64,000 nucleotides of DNA from Brevibacterium sp. p3-SID960. GTDB taxonomy: Bacteria; Actinomycetota; Actinomycetes; Actinomycetales; Brevibacteriaceae. Shown piece after piece: positions 25,154-33,938 of the stretch. The notes beneath the pieces were generated by a model that ran no database searches, was not told where the DNA came from, and was given only the letters and a program-made list of their open reading frames with translations. Each line of letters opens with the position of its first letter. The first letter of the stretch is position 1. The translations under genes were made by a program, and so were the position numbers. Location: contig NZ_JALXKS010000002.1 in the NCBI RefSeq assembly GCF_025144725.1, positions 53,747 to 117,746 of the forward strand, read 5' to 3'.

Positions 25154-26356
25154 TCAGTCGAAGTGGGCGTCGAGGCCGTAGAAGGGGAAGATGTTCTTCC
25201 GCGTCGACATGACGGTGCGGTCGAGGTCGGATTCGGGATCGTAGCCGTTGGCCCACGGGTCGAAGGTGCCGTCGTGGCCGTCGGTCATCATGTGCGGTGC
25301 GGTGATCCGGGTGACATCCTCGACGTAGGTCCGCCAGCGCTCCGGCAGCGCGGTGGCGGGGTCGATGTCGGCTCCAGCCGCGATCGCGACGAGGTTCGTC
25401 CAGGCCCGGGGGACGACTTCGACGAGCGCATATCCCCCGCCGCCGGTGGCCAGCCACCTGCCCTCGGCGTAGTCGTCGGCGACGTCGCGCACCCACTGGG
25501 TGGCCACGCGCATCGCGTCGACGCTGAGCCGCAGGTGGGTGAGCGGGTCGGCGGAATGCCCGTCGCAGCCGTGCTGGCTGACGATGACCTGCGGGTCGAA
25601 TTCGCGGATCACGGCCGGGATGACGGCGTCGAGGGCGCGCAGCCAGTCGTGGTCGTCGGTGCGCGGGGGCAGGGCGATGTTGACGGCTGAGGCGGCGGCG
25701 TCGAGTCCGCCGATGTCGTTGGCGAAGCCGGTGCCGGGGAACAGGAAGCGGCCGTTCTCGTGCACGGAGATCGTCATGACCCGCGGGTCGTCCCAGTAGA
25801 AGCGCTCGGTGCCGTCCCCGTGGTGGGCGTCGAGGTCGATGTAGCAGATCCGCTCATAGCCGTGGTCGAGGAAATGCTGGATGGCGGCGGCGAGGTCGTT
25901 GTAGATGCAGAATCCGGCGGCCCTGCCCGGCATCGCATGGTGCATCCCGCCGCAGAAGTTCACCGCCCGCTCATAGCGTCCCGAGGTGATGGCGCGGGCG
26001 GCTTCGAGACTGCCTTGGAAGATCCGTCCGGAGGCTTCATGGATCCTGTCGAAGCGGGGCACGTCATCGGTGCCGACTCCGAAGGTCTGCGCAACGTCAG
26101 GGGCGATGTCCGTGGTCGTCTCGGCGCGTTTGACTGCGTCGATGAAGTCCTGGGTGTGCAGGGCTGCGAGCGCGTCCTCGTCGACGCCGCCGACGCCGGA
26201 GATGTGGATGCGAGGGTGGTCGAAGAGACCGAATTCGGTCGCGAGCTTCGCGGTCAGGTCGAGGCGCAGCGGGTTCATCGGATGGGTCGGTCCGAAGTTG
26301 TACTGCGTGAAGGATTCGTCCCAGATGACGAAGACTTCTGTCTCTCGCTTGGCCAT
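25154..26356 (-). CDS. acuC: Acetoin utilisation protein AcuC / histone deacetylase family
   Basis: The 400-residue protein is a zinc hydrolase of the deacetylase fold: NFCGGMHHAMPGRAAGFC with the His pair, YIDLDAHHGDGT with the metal Asp/His ligands, and SQHGCDGHSADPLTHL with the late Asp. In Bacillus AcuC deacetylates acetyl-CoA synthetase; that is the best guess here. I choose the second ATG (26356) because a -10 hexamer TAGAGT ends exactly six bases before it, whereas the first ATG (26362) abuts the hexamer. The gene is divergent from trkH. Confidence 0.88.
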   Translation of the reverse strand: MAKRETEVFVIWDESFTQYNFGPTHPMNPLRLDLTAKLATEFGLFDHPRIHISGVGGVDEDALAALHTQDFIDAVKRAETTTDIAPDVAQTFGVGTDDVPRFDRIHEASGRIFQGSLEAARAITSGRYERAVNFCGGMHHAMPGRAAGFCIYNDLAAAIQHFLDHGYERICYIDLDAHHGDGTERFYWDDPRVMTISVHENGRFLFPGTGFANDIGGLDAAASAVNIALPPRTDDHDWLRALDAVIPAVIREFDPQVIVSQHGCDGHSADPLTHLRLSVDAMRVATQWVRDVADDYAEGRWLATGGGGYALVEVVPRAWTNLVAIAAGADIDPATALPERWRTYVEDVTRITAPHMMTDGHDGTFDPWANGYDPESDLDRTVMSTRKNIFPFYGLDAHFD

Positions 26357-26362
26357 GGCCAT

Positions 26363-26368
26363 ACTCTA
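26363..26368 (-). promoter_or_regulatory. -10 box of a probable leaderless acuC promoter
   Basis: TAGAGT on the minus strand lies 6 nt before the ATG at 26356 and directly against the ATG at 26362. The spacing rule seen at other genes in the window picks the second ATG. Confidence 0.55.
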
Positions 26369-26440
26369 CTGGTTCGGTGTGAGCTGCGGAACAGCGCACC
26401 GTCCCGCCACCAGCGCCGCGGCAGCCGCACCGCCCCCGGC

Positions 26441-26446
26441 TACACT
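26441..26446 (+). promoter_or_regulatory. -10 box of a probable leaderless trkH promoter
   Basis: TACACT ends 6 nt before the trkH GTG at 26453. No Shine-Dalgarno sequence is present, so the message would start at the start codon. Confidence 0.55.
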
Positions 26447-26452
26447 GACGCT

Positions 26453-27856
26453 GTGGCTCATCAGCGACCGAAGACGACCTTCACCGACCGGGTGTTCCAC
26501 CCGGGGCGGCGGCTGCGCGACGTCCTCGACGAGGTCGCCGAGGCCTCGCCGGCGCGGCTGGCGATCGCCTCGTTCGTCATCGCGATCGCGATCTTCACGG
26601 TGCTGCTGTCGCTGCCGGTCGCCCACGCCGACGCGTCCGACTACTCGTTCGCCAACAGTCTGTTCGTCGCTGTGTCCACCGTCTGCGTCACCGGCCTGAC
26701 CCCGGTCGTGACCGAGGAGTACTGGTCGACGTTCGGCCACTGGGTGATGGTCGCGGCGATGCAGGTCGGCGGCCTCGGCATCCTGACACTGGCGTCGCTG
26801 CTCGGGATGGCGGTGTCGAAACGGCTGGGCGTGCGTCAGCGGCTCATCGCCGCACAGGCGACGAACACCTTCCAGATCGGCCAGGTCGGCACGCTGCTGC
26901 GCGCAGTGCTCATCACGATCTTCGCCGTCGAAGCTGTCATCATGGCCCTGCTCACCCCCCGCTTCCTCATCCGCGGCGAGACGCTGGGCGAAGCGCTGTG
27001 GCACGGCCTGTTCTATGCCGTGACCTCCTTCAACAACGCCGGGTTCACGCTGCACACCGGGGGCATCGAGTACTTCGCCGACGATCCGTGGATCCTCATG
27101 GTGCTCATGGTCTCGATGCTCATCGGCTCGCTCGGCTTCCCGGTGGTGCTCATGGTCGCGATCACGTGGAATCGCCCGCGCGGCTGGGATCTGCACACGA
27201 AGCTGACGCTGGCGACCACCGGAGTGCTGCTGCTCGTGTCCTTCGTGCTGCTGTACATCTTCGAATCCGGCAACGAGAAGACGATCGGCGGGCTGAGCCT
27301 GGGCGATTCGATCACCAACACCCTGTTCATGGCCGCGATGCCGCGGTCCGGGGGCATGGCCTCGATCGACGTCACCGAGATGTACGGCACCAGCCATCTG
27401 CTCATCGACGTCCTCATGTTCATCGGCGGCGGCTCGTCCTCGACCGCCGGCGGCATCAAGGTCACGACGATCGCGGTGCTCGTCCTCGCCGCGCTCGCCG
27501 AGGCGCGCGGGCTCAGGGACGTCACCGTCTTCCACCGGCGCATCGACCCGGCAGCGGTGCGCGTAGCGATCTCGATCACGCTCGCCGGCGCCGCGCTCGT
27601 CTTCGTCGGCACTCTGCTCATGCTGCACATCACGCGGCTGCCGCTCGATGAGGTCGTCTTCGATGTCATCTCCGCCTTCGCCACCTGCGGGCTGTCCTCC
27701 GGAGTGACGGAGAAGTCCCCTGATGCCGGTCTGTACGTCCTCAGTGCTCTCATGTTCCTCGGCCGGCTCGGTACGATTACCTTGGCGGCCTCGCTGTCCG
27801 CCAGACACCAGCAACGTCTGTTCCGCTATCCGGAGGAGAGGCCGATCATTGGCTAA
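26453..27856 (+). CDS. trkH: Potassium uptake protein TrkH
   Basis: From GTG 26453 the product is 467 residues. It has four repeated membrane-pore-membrane units; the filter-type segments include VSTVCVTGLTP, VTSFNNAGFTLH, AMPRSGGMASIDV and ISAFATCGLSSG, and GGGSSSTAGGIK is a family hallmark. TrkH forms the membrane pore for potassium uptake and is gated by TrkA, encoded next with an 8-nt overlap. A much longer frame exists upstream but is antisense to acuC. The start is set by the -10 box six bases before it. Confidence 0.93.
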   Translation: MAHQRPKTTFTDRVFHPGRRLRDVLDEVAEASPARLAIASFVIAIAIFTVLLSLPVAHADASDYSFANSLFVAVSTVCVTGLTPVVTEEYWSTFGHWVMVAAMQVGGLGILTLASLLGMAVSKRLGVRQRLIAAQATNTFQIGQVGTLLRAVLITIFAVEAVIMALLTPRFLIRGETLGEALWHGLFYAVTSFNNAGFTLHTGGIEYFADDPWILMVLMVSMLIGSLGFPVVLMVAITWNRPRGWDLHTKLTLATTGVLLLVSFVLLYIFESGNEKTIGGLSLGDSITNTLFMAAMPRSGGMASIDVTEMYGTSHLLIDVLMFIGGGSSSTAGGIKVTTIAVLVLAALAEARGLRDVTVFHRRIDPAAVRVAISITLAGAALVFVGTLLMLHITRLPLDEVVFDVISAFATCGLSSGVTEKSPDAGLYVLSALMFLGRLGTITLAASLSARHQQRLFRYPEERPIIG

Positions 27857-28526
27857 GCAGTCGGGAAAACCCGCGAACGATGCGATCCTCGTCATCGGCC
27901 TCGGCCGCTTCGGCGCTTCGACGGCTGAGAACCTCATCAGGCTCGGCCGCGAGGTGATGGCTGTCGAGCGAAATGCGGAGATGGTCCAGGAGTGGTCCGG
28001 CCGGCTCACCCACGTCGTCGAGGCGGATGCGACGAACATCGAAGCGCTGCGCCAGCTGGGTGTCCAGGACTTCTCGACCGCGGTCGTCGGCATCGGCACC
28101 TCAATCGAGGCAAGTGTGCTCTCGACGGCCAATCTCGTCGACCTCGGCATCGACCAGGTGTGGGCGAAGGCGATCTCGAACTCCCACGGCAAGATCCTGC
28201 GCCGCATCGGCGCTGAGCATGTGCTGTTCCCCGAATCCGAGGCCGGAGCGCGCGTAGCCCACCTCGTGTCCTCGCAGATGCTCGACTACATCGAGTTCGA
28301 CGACGGCCACTTCGCTGTCGTCAAGATGCGCCCACCGAAGGAGGTGCAGGGCTTCACGCTCGCCGAATCCGGCATCCGCGACACCTACGGCGTCACCGTC
28401 GTCGGCATCAAGAGCCCCGGGCGGGACTTCACCTACCCGGAGCCGTCCTCCCGCATCGGCAGCCAGGACGTCCTCATCGTCGCCGGTCACGTCGAGCTGC
28501 TCGGCCGCTTCGCCGGCCGTCCCTGA
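27849..28526 (+). CDS. trkA: Potassium uptake regulatory protein TrkA
   Basis: The TTG at 27849 is chosen because GGAGGAG lies about nine bases upstream, inside the end of trkH, and because it starts the protein just before its Rossmann strand. The 225-residue product has an RCK_N nucleotide-binding domain (AILVIGLGRFGAST, then VEADATNIEALRQLG) and an RCK_C domain from about residue 140. It is peripheral to the membrane and gates TrkH in response to nucleotides. The trkH/trkA overlap indicates translational coupling. Confidence 0.92.
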   Translation: MAKQSGKPANDAILVIGLGRFGASTAENLIRLGREVMAVERNAEMVQEWSGRLTHVVEADATNIEALRQLGVQDFSTAVVGIGTSIEASVLSTANLVDLGIDQVWAKAISNSHGKILRRIGAEHVLFPESEAGARVAHLVSSQMLDYIEFDDGHFAVVKMRPPKEVQGFTLAESGIRDTYGVTVVGIKSPGRDFTYPEPSSRIGSQDVLIVAGHVELLGRFAGRP

Positions 28527-28535
28527 ACCCCACAC

Positions 28536-28556
28536 GCTGAGCCCGGCGGTCTCAGC
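28536..28556 (+). terminator. Weak terminator-like hairpin after trkA
   Basis: GCTGAG and CTCAGC form a 6-bp stem around 9 nt, 10 bases past the trkA stop, followed by TTCCTG. The stem is short and the T tract poor. Confidence 0.35.
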
Positions 28557-28610
28557 TTCCTGACACTGCCCCCGCGACGGCCGCCGGTGTGCTTTGATGA
28601 GGATGCTCGG

Positions 28611-28631
28611 CCCCCAGCGGGTCGCTGGGGG
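28611..28631 (+). promoter_or_regulatory. GC-rich hairpin in the sulP leader
   Basis: CCCCCAGC and GCTGGGGG form a perfect 8-bp stem with a 5-nt loop, ending 30 nt before the preferred sulP start. With no T tract it may be a leader structure rather than a terminator. Confidence 0.4.
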
Positions 28632-28660
28632 TGCCTGTGTCGACTGCCGGAGGTGTGACG

Positions 28661-30328
28661 GTGCCTGTGCCCCCTGAGCCCAGCCGCCTGCGCGCGCGGC
28701 TGCCGCGCGCCTCGCTGCTGCCCAATGCGGCGGACTACCGGCGGCTGCCGCAGACGTGGCGGCGGGATCTGCTCGCCGGTCTCACCGTCGGCATCGTCGC
28801 GCTGCCGCTGGCGCTGGCATTCGCGATCTCCTCAGGGCTCAGGGCCGAGGCCGGACTCGTCACGGCGATCGTCGCCGGCCTCATTGCCGCGGTCTTCGGC
28901 GGTTCGCATGTGCAGGTGTCCGGGCCGACCGGTGCGATGGTCGTCGTGCTCGCCCCGATCGCCGCTGCCCACGGTCCTGCCGCGATCCCGGTCGTCGCCC
29001 TCATGGCCGGTGCCCTCGTCGTCCTCGCCGGGCTGCTGCGGCTGGGCCGCAGCGTCGCGTTCATCCCGTTTCCCGTCATCGAGGGCTTCACGCTCGGGAT
29101 TGCGACGATCATCTTCTTCCAGCAGATCCCGGCTGCCCTCGGCAGTGACACCGGGCAGTCGCGCAACGCCGTCGTCCACGCCGTGCAGGCCGCCGCCGGG
29201 GCCAGCTGGCCGCAGCTCGGCTGGACGCTGAGCACCGTGGTCCTCGTCATCGGCATCATGCTGCTGGCCCCGCTCATCCACCCGCAGCTGCCCGGCTCGA
29301 TCATCGCGATCATCGTCGCCGCGCTGCTCGCCGCCTGGCTCAACGCTCCGCTTGAGCGCATCGGCACCCTGCCCGAGACGCTGCCGCTGCCGCATCTGCC
29401 GGCCTTCGATCTGCACCTCATCGCCGCCCTGTCCGGTCCCGCACTCACGGTCGCAGCACTGGCGGCGATCGAGTCGCTGCTCTCGGCCCGCGTCGCGTCG
29501 ACACTCAGCCCGGTCGGGCACTACAACGGAGACCGAGAGCTCGTTGGCCAGGGGCTGGCGTCGATCGGCGCCGGGTTCTTCGGCGGCATGCCGGCCACCG
29601 GTGCGATCGCGCGCACGGCCGTCAACATCCGCTCCGGTGCGCAGACGCGTCTGGCGGCCGTCGTCCACGCTCTCGTGCTCATCGGTGTGGTGCTCTTCGC
29701 CGCCCGCTTCGTCTCCCAGATCCCGCTCGCCGCGCTGGCTGGGGTGCTGCTGCTGACGGCGGTGCGGATGGTGAATGTGCCTGTGGCCGCCGAGGTGTGC
29801 CGCGCCTCGCGTGCCGATGCGCTCGTCTTCTGGCTCACCGCCCTCATCACCGTGTCCTTCGATCTCATCATCGCGGTCGGGATCGGCATCGTCGTCACCG
29901 CGTTCTTCGCGCTGCGCACCCTGTCGGCGCAGTCGACGACGACGCGGGAGGAGCTGCCGGGCGCGGCGCAGCCCGGCGATGAGCGCATCGCCCTGTTCCG
30001 GCTCGACGGGGCGCTGTTCTTCGGTGTCGGCGACCGGCTGCTGACCGAGCTGGCCGATATCGAAGACGTCTCGGTCGTCATCCTCAGGATGTCGCAGATC
30101 CGGATGCTCGACTCGACCGGCGCCCGGGTCATCACCGAACTCGTCACCACACTCGAGCGCCGCGGCATCACGGTGCTCGTCAAAGGCATCCAGGCCCGCC
30201 ATGAGCGGCTGGCCCGCACCGGCGGGCTGTCAGCGGCTCTGCGGCACCCCAATCACCTCTTCGACGACCTCGACGCCGCAGTCGCGCACGCACGCACCCA
30301 CATCGAGCGGGAGCGTCGCGCTGGCTGA
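28661..30328 (+). CDS. SulP-family anion transporter with STAS domain
   Basis: I prefer the GTG at 28661, which has GGAGG seven bases upstream, over the GTG at 28631. The 555-residue protein has the SulP entry segment WRRDLLAGLTVGIVALPLALAFA, the SGPTGAMVVVLAPI segment, about ten to twelve hydrophobic helices, and a C-terminal STAS domain (about residues 430-545) with VVILRMSQIRMLDSTGARVI. The family carries sulfate, bicarbonate, dicarboxylates and other anions, so the substrate is open. No carbonic anhydrase or sulfate gene is adjacent. It is convergent with proC, 28 nt away. Confidence 0.88.
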   Translation: MPVPPEPSRLRARLPRASLLPNAADYRRLPQTWRRDLLAGLTVGIVALPLALAFAISSGLRAEAGLVTAIVAGLIAAVFGGSHVQVSGPTGAMVVVLAPIAAAHGPAAIPVVALMAGALVVLAGLLRLGRSVAFIPFPVIEGFTLGIATIIFFQQIPAALGSDTGQSRNAVVHAVQAAAGASWPQLGWTLSTVVLVIGIMLLAPLIHPQLPGSIIAIIVAALLAAWLNAPLERIGTLPETLPLPHLPAFDLHLIAALSGPALTVAALAAIESLLSARVASTLSPVGHYNGDRELVGQGLASIGAGFFGGMPATGAIARTAVNIRSGAQTRLAAVVHALVLIGVVLFAARFVSQIPLAALAGVLLLTAVRMVNVPVAAEVCRASRADALVFWLTALITVSFDLIIAVGIGIVVTAFFALRTLSAQSTTTREELPGAAQPGDERIALFRLDGALFFGVGDRLLTELADIEDVSVVILRMSQIRMLDSTGARVITELVTTLERRGITVLVKGIQARHERLARTGGLSAALRHPNHLFDDLDAAVAHARTHIERERRAG

Positions 30329-30344
30329 CCGGCTCGCCGGCTCG

Positions 30345-30370
30345 GTACTCCTCGGTTCAGTACTCCTCGG
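30345..30370. repeat. 11-bp direct repeat across the proC stop
   Basis: GTACTCCTCGG occurs at 30345-30355 and 30360-30370. The second copy encodes the last codons of proC (Glu-Glu-Tyr); the first lies just past its stop. Confidence 0.7.
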
Positions 30371-31172
30371 CCATCTCGATGGCCCGCTGCCCGGCGGCCT
30401 GGGCCGCGCGTGCGACCAGGTCTGCGAATCCGGCGTCGTCGAATGTCGTGATCGCCGCGTGGGTCGTCCCGCCGGTGCTCGTCACCGCCGTGCGCAGCGC
30501 CGCAGGGTCCGGGTGCTTGGCCAGCAGCCGTCCAGCGCCCTCGGCGGTGCGCACGACCATGCCGGCGGCGGTCTGCTCATCGAGGCCCATCGCCACACCG
30601 GCCTTGACCATCTCCTCAGCGAGCAGGAAGAAGTAGGCGACTCCCGAACCGGAGATTCCGGTCATCGCCGGGATGAGATCTTCGTCTAGGGGCACGACAT
30701 CACCGGCACCGGACAGCAGCTGACGCAGGGTCTCGACCCTGTCCGGGCTGACCGCGTCAGCTGGGGACAGCGAGATGACCCCGCAGCCGATCTGGCAGGG
30801 CGTGTTCGGCATGATCCGCACGACCGCCTCGCGCCCGGAGGCGGCTGCCAGCTGATCGAGGGTGACGCCTGCGGCCATCGACACGAGGATCGCGTCGGCT
30901 GCCATCGCAGCACCCACCTCGGCGGCGGTGTCCTTGACCATCCACGGCTTGACGCCGAGGAGAACGCAGTCCGCCTCGGCGGCAGCGCTGCGATTGGCGC
31001 CGGGATCGTCGTCAAGGGCCAGGGCGCGGACCCCGTGCTCGCGTTCGAGGCTGCGGGCGCTGTCGGCGGACTTCGTCGTCGCGATGATCTCAGCCGGGTC
31101 GCAGCCGCCGGCGATGACTCCTGCCAGCAGGGCGGTACCCATCGATCCGGTGCCGATGAATGCCAGTGTCAT
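30357..31172 (-). CDS. proC: Pyrroline-5-carboxylate reductase (ProC)
   Basis: ProC makes L-proline by reducing pyrroline-5-carboxylate with NAD(P)H. From ATG 31172 the product is 271 residues with the N-terminal cofactor motif FIGTGSMGTALLAG, the central VRIMPNTPCQIGCG and the C-terminal signature GISGSGVAYFFLLAEEM, and VTSTGGTTHAAI. AGGAGG lies a few bases before the start. It follows the TIM-barrel isomerase gene by 22 nt, in the same ppx / TIM barrel / proC order known from mycobacteria. Confidence 0.94.
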   Translation of the reverse strand: MTLAFIGTGSMGTALLAGVIAGGCDPAEIIATTKSADSARSLEREHGVRALALDDDPGANRSAAAEADCVLLGVKPWMVKDTAAEVGAAMAADAILVSMAAGVTLDQLAAASGREAVVRIMPNTPCQIGCGVISLSPADAVSPDRVETLRQLLSGAGDVVPLDEDLIPAMTGISGSGVAYFFLLAEEMVKAGVAMGLDEQTAAGMVVRTAEGAGRLLAKHPDPAALRTAVTSTGGTTHAAITTFDDAGFADLVARAAQAAGQRAIEMAEEY

Positions 31173-31194
31173 GAGGTCCTCCTGTCGGTTCGGT

Positions 31195-32124
31195 TCAGTC
31201 GCGCAGGCCGAGGTGGCGCTTGGCGAACTCGAGCGATTCGATGAGCATCTCCTCGCGCTTGCGGGAGCTGGTGGTGAAGCGGGTGTTGACCTCGACGACG
31301 ACGTCACCGGACCAGTTCTCCTTGGCCAGGTACTGCAGCACCTCGGCGACGGGCATGTGGCCGCGACCGGGCACGAGGTGCTCGTCCTTGAGAGATCCGG
31401 CGCCGTCGGTCAGGTGGATGTGGTGCAGCCGGCCGAACAGCTCCTGGACCGATTCGAGCGCGTTCATCCCGGCGGTCGCGGCGTGTGAGAAGTCGAAGGT
31501 GACGGCGTCGTAGTCATAGCCGATCGGGTTCCAGTCGGGCAGGTAGACCTGGACCTCGCGGATGCCGGCCCGCCACGGGTACATGTTCTCCACGGCCAGG
31601 GTGATGCCGGTCTCCTCGCTGATCTCACGCACCCCGGTGACGAAGTTGCGGGCGTAGTCGCCCTGCCAGCGGAACGGCGGGTGGAGGACGACTGAGCGGG
31701 CGCCGACCTCAGCGGCGATGCGACAGGTGATACGCAGCTTCTCCCAGTGGTCGCTCGTCATCACCCGCGGCATGAACAGCAGGGTCGGGGCGTGCAGCGA
31801 GAGCACGGGCAGACCGGTGCGCTGGACTTCGGAGCGGATGAAATCGACGTCCTGGGTTTCGGCTCTGTTGGTGATCATGATCTCGACGCCCTCGTAGCCC
31901 AGCCGTGCGGCGGTGTCGAAGCAGGTGGTGACCGTCATCGGATAGACCGAGGAGGTCGACAGACCCAGCCGGATCGGGTGGTCGGAGACGTGTTTGACGC
32001 CGAACTCGTAGACGGGGACACGTTCGAAGAACTCGCGGTGGCGGCGGGAGTTCGCGCGCGCGGAGTTCGGCGTCGTCAGCGCCTTGCGGAACGTCCGTCG
32101 GGGTCGCGATGCTCTCGGTGTCAC
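31195..32124 (-). CDS. Xylose-isomerase-like TIM-barrel protein (AP endonuclease 2 fold)
   Basis: The 309-residue protein begins with about 48 Arg-rich, probably disordered residues and then a TIM barrel starting IRLGLSTSSVYP. Metal-site candidates are in LHPPFRWQG, LAVENMYPW, DFSHAATAG and HIHLTDGAGSLKDEHLVPGRG (His/Asp/Glu positions of the sugar phosphate isomerase/epimerase family). The start is GTG 32124; it fits a -10 box TAGACT seven bases upstream, and no alternative start lies close to the barrel. This protein sits between ppx and proC in many actinobacteria; its reaction is not known to me. Confidence 0.8.
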   Translation of the reverse strand: MTPRASRPRRTFRKALTTPNSARANSRRHREFFERVPVYEFGVKHVSDHPIRLGLSTSSVYPMTVTTCFDTAARLGYEGVEIMITNRAETQDVDFIRSEVQRTGLPVLSLHAPTLLFMPRVMTSDHWEKLRITCRIAAEVGARSVVLHPPFRWQGDYARNFVTGVREISEETGITLAVENMYPWRAGIREVQVYLPDWNPIGYDYDAVTFDFSHAATAGMNALESVQELFGRLHHIHLTDGAGSLKDEHLVPGRGHMPVAEVLQYLAKENWSGDVVVEVNTRFTTSSRKREEMLIESLEFAKRHLGLRD

Positions 32125-32131
32125 ACCGAAC

Positions 32132-32137
32132 AGTCTA
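32132..32137 (-). promoter_or_regulatory. -10 box of a probable leaderless promoter, TIM-barrel gene
   Basis: TAGACT on the minus strand ends 7 nt before GTG 32124, within the 22-nt gap after ppx. The gene may thus have its own promoter as well as readthrough from ppx. Confidence 0.5.
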
Positions 32138-32146
32138 GTACGCGGC

Positions 32147-33124
32147 CTACAGGTCGAGGGCGAGCGGACGGCCGCGCGGGATGGACACGGACTCCGAGGA
32201 GTCGAGCAGGTCGAGCTTGCGCATGATGATGCCCTCGCGCAGCGCCCAGGGGCTGATCTTCATCGATTCGATGCCGAAGATCGTGAAGGCGACATCCGCG
32301 ACGATCGCGCCGGCGAGCACCTGCCCGGAGCGGGCTGCTGAGACGCCGGGCAGCTCGGCGCGCTGGGCGGGAGTGCGCGAGAGCAGGGTGTCGATGATGC
32401 CGGGCATGTCCTTGCGCTGGAGCTTGCGCGGCACGTAGATCCCATCGCCGCTCGGGGCGGCCCCGGCGATGCGCGCCAGCGACCGGAAGGTCTTCGACGA
32501 GCCGACGATCTTCTCCGGCTTGCCGACGCGGTTGACGTCTCCGGCTATCCGGCCGATCTCCTTGCGGGCCAGATGCCGCAGAGCGGCGATGTCGTCCTCG
32601 CTGGGCTGGTCGGCGGAGAGGAACCGGCTGTGCATGCGCCCAGCGCCCAGCGGCAGGGACAATGCGATGTCGGGGTATTCGTCGGTGCCGGCGGCGATCT
32701 CCAGGGAACCGCCGCCGATGTCGAGGAGCAGGATGCTGCCGGCCGACCAGCCGAACCAGCGGCGGGCGGCGAGGAAGGTGATGCGGGCCTCCTCCTCCCC
32801 GCTCATGACGTTGAGGGTGAGCCCGGATTCGTCGTGGATCCGTTCGATCGTCTCATCTCCGTTGGGCGCACTGCGGATCGCCGAGGTGGCGAAGGCGAGG
32901 ATCTGCTCGGAGCCCTGCTCTTCGGCGATCGTGATCGACTCCTTGCAGAAGTCGACGAGGCGCTGCTGGCCGTAGGAGGTGATCGATCCGTCGTCTTTGA
33001 GGTGCTCGGCTAGGCGCAGCACCTCTTTGTGGGAGGTCGCCGGCATCGGCGGGGCACCGACGTGGGCATCCACGACGAGGAGGTGGATGCTGTTGGATCC
33101 GATATCGAGAACTGCAAGACGCAC
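32147..33124 (-). CDS. ppx: Ppx/GppA-family phosphatase
   Basis: The 325-residue protein has the actin-like ATPase fold of exopolyphosphatase / pppGpp phosphohydrolase: phosphate-1 loop VLDIGSNSIHLLV, the FATSAIRSAPNG segment, EEEARITFLAARR, and phosphate-2 loop LLLDIGGGSLEIA. It is about the length of the short mycobacterial Ppx1 and lacks the extra C-terminal domains of long GppA. It probably removes terminal phosphates from polyphosphate. The start is GTG 33124 with a -10 box TAGGAT six bases upstream. It heads the ppx / TIM barrel / proC series. Confidence 0.9.
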   Translation of the reverse strand: MRLAVLDIGSNSIHLLVVDAHVGAPPMPATSHKEVLRLAEHLKDDGSITSYGQQRLVDFCKESITIAEEQGSEQILAFATSAIRSAPNGDETIERIHDESGLTLNVMSGEEEARITFLAARRWFGWSAGSILLLDIGGGSLEIAAGTDEYPDIALSLPLGAGRMHSRFLSADQPSEDDIAALRHLARKEIGRIAGDVNRVGKPEKIVGSSKTFRSLARIAGAAPSGDGIYVPRKLQRKDMPGIIDTLLSRTPAQRAELPGVSAARSGQVLAGAIVADVAFTIFGIESMKISPWALREGIIMRKLDLLDSSESVSIPRGRPLALDL

Positions 33125-33130
33125 GGGTTC

Positions 33131-33136
33131 ATCCTA
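33131..33136 (-). promoter_or_regulatory. -10 box of a probable leaderless ppx promoter
   Basis: TAGGAT on the minus strand is separated by GAACCC (6 nt) from the GTG start at 33124. No Shine-Dalgarno sequence is present. Confidence 0.55.
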
Positions 33137-33242
33137 CCGTCACACGTCCGACCGCTCATCCGGCGCCCGCCGGCCACCGCGACCTGCCCATCTGCGCAGG
33201 CGAGTCCCGCCTCGGGCGCGGTCCCCAGTGCAACACACCAGC

Positions 33243-33938
33243 TCAGGGCACCGCGCGGCGCAGCGTGAGGTAGGACAGTCCGGCGAGCACGGCGGTCAGA
33301 AGCGCGAGCCAGCCGGTCAGCTGCAGGCAGCCGGCGGTGGCGAACCAGGCGATGACCTCACCCCAGGCTTCGCGACGGGAGACGACGAGCAGCGCACCGG
33401 CGATCGCCACACCGAGGACGCCGAGCACGGCGACGAGCACCGTCATGCCCCAGCGCTTGAACACAGTCGCACTCCAGAAGCCGAGCACGAAGGCCATGAG
33501 GGTGAAGACGAAGAACGTCAGCCACGCAGCCCACCAGCCCGATTCCCACAGCCACGGCAGGTGCGCGACGTAACCATCCATGCCGTAGCCGTCGGTGGCG
33601 CGTTCGATGAAGCCTTGGACGATGAACGCGCTCGCCAGCGCTGCAGCACCGACGGCTGCAGCAGCGAGGCTGCCGAGATAGAACTCCCAGCGCGCCAGGC
33701 CCACCGATTGGGAGAACGGGAAGGTCAGGGTCATCGCGGACACGCCGACGAACAGGAAGGTCCACATCGGCGCCTGAGCCGCGCCGCCGTACTTGGGACC
33801 GGTTTCGGGGATCATCGCGTAGATCATGAGCGACAGCGCAACCGCGAGGCCGAAGACGAGGAGCGGTATCCACAGGAACGGCTGCCGGTTGACGAACTGC
33901 AGGCGGATGACGTTGACGATGCGCGCAGTCTGGCTCAC
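33243..33938 (-). CDS. ABC transporter membrane protein
   Basis: The 231-residue protein has six hydrophobic segments (for example WIPLLVFGLAVALSLMIYAM and AWLTFFVFTLMAFVLGFW) and no other recognisable domain. It is the membrane partner of the ATPase encoded immediately upstream, with a 4-nt overlap, and is the last gene of the GntR/ABC operon. Such YtrA-type systems are induced by cell-envelope stress in other Gram-positive bacteria; whether this one exports, imports or only senses is unknown. Confidence 0.75.
   Translation of the reverse strand: MSQTARIVNVIRLQFVNRQPFLWIPLLVFGLAVALSLMIYAMIPETGPKYGGAAQAPMWTFLFVGVSAMTLTFPFSQSVGLARWEFYLGSLAAAAVGAAALASAFIVQGFIERATDGYGMDGYVAHLPWLWESGWWAAWLTFFVFTLMAFVLGFWSATVFKRWGMTVLVAVLGVLGVAIAGALLVVSRREAWGEVIAWFATAGCLQLTGWLALLTAVLAGLSYLTLRRAVP

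Noticed and set aside
26366-28207. A 613-codon minus-strand frame opposite trkH-trkA
   Set aside because: No domain is visible and it is antisense to two clear genes; it is a G+C-driven open frame.
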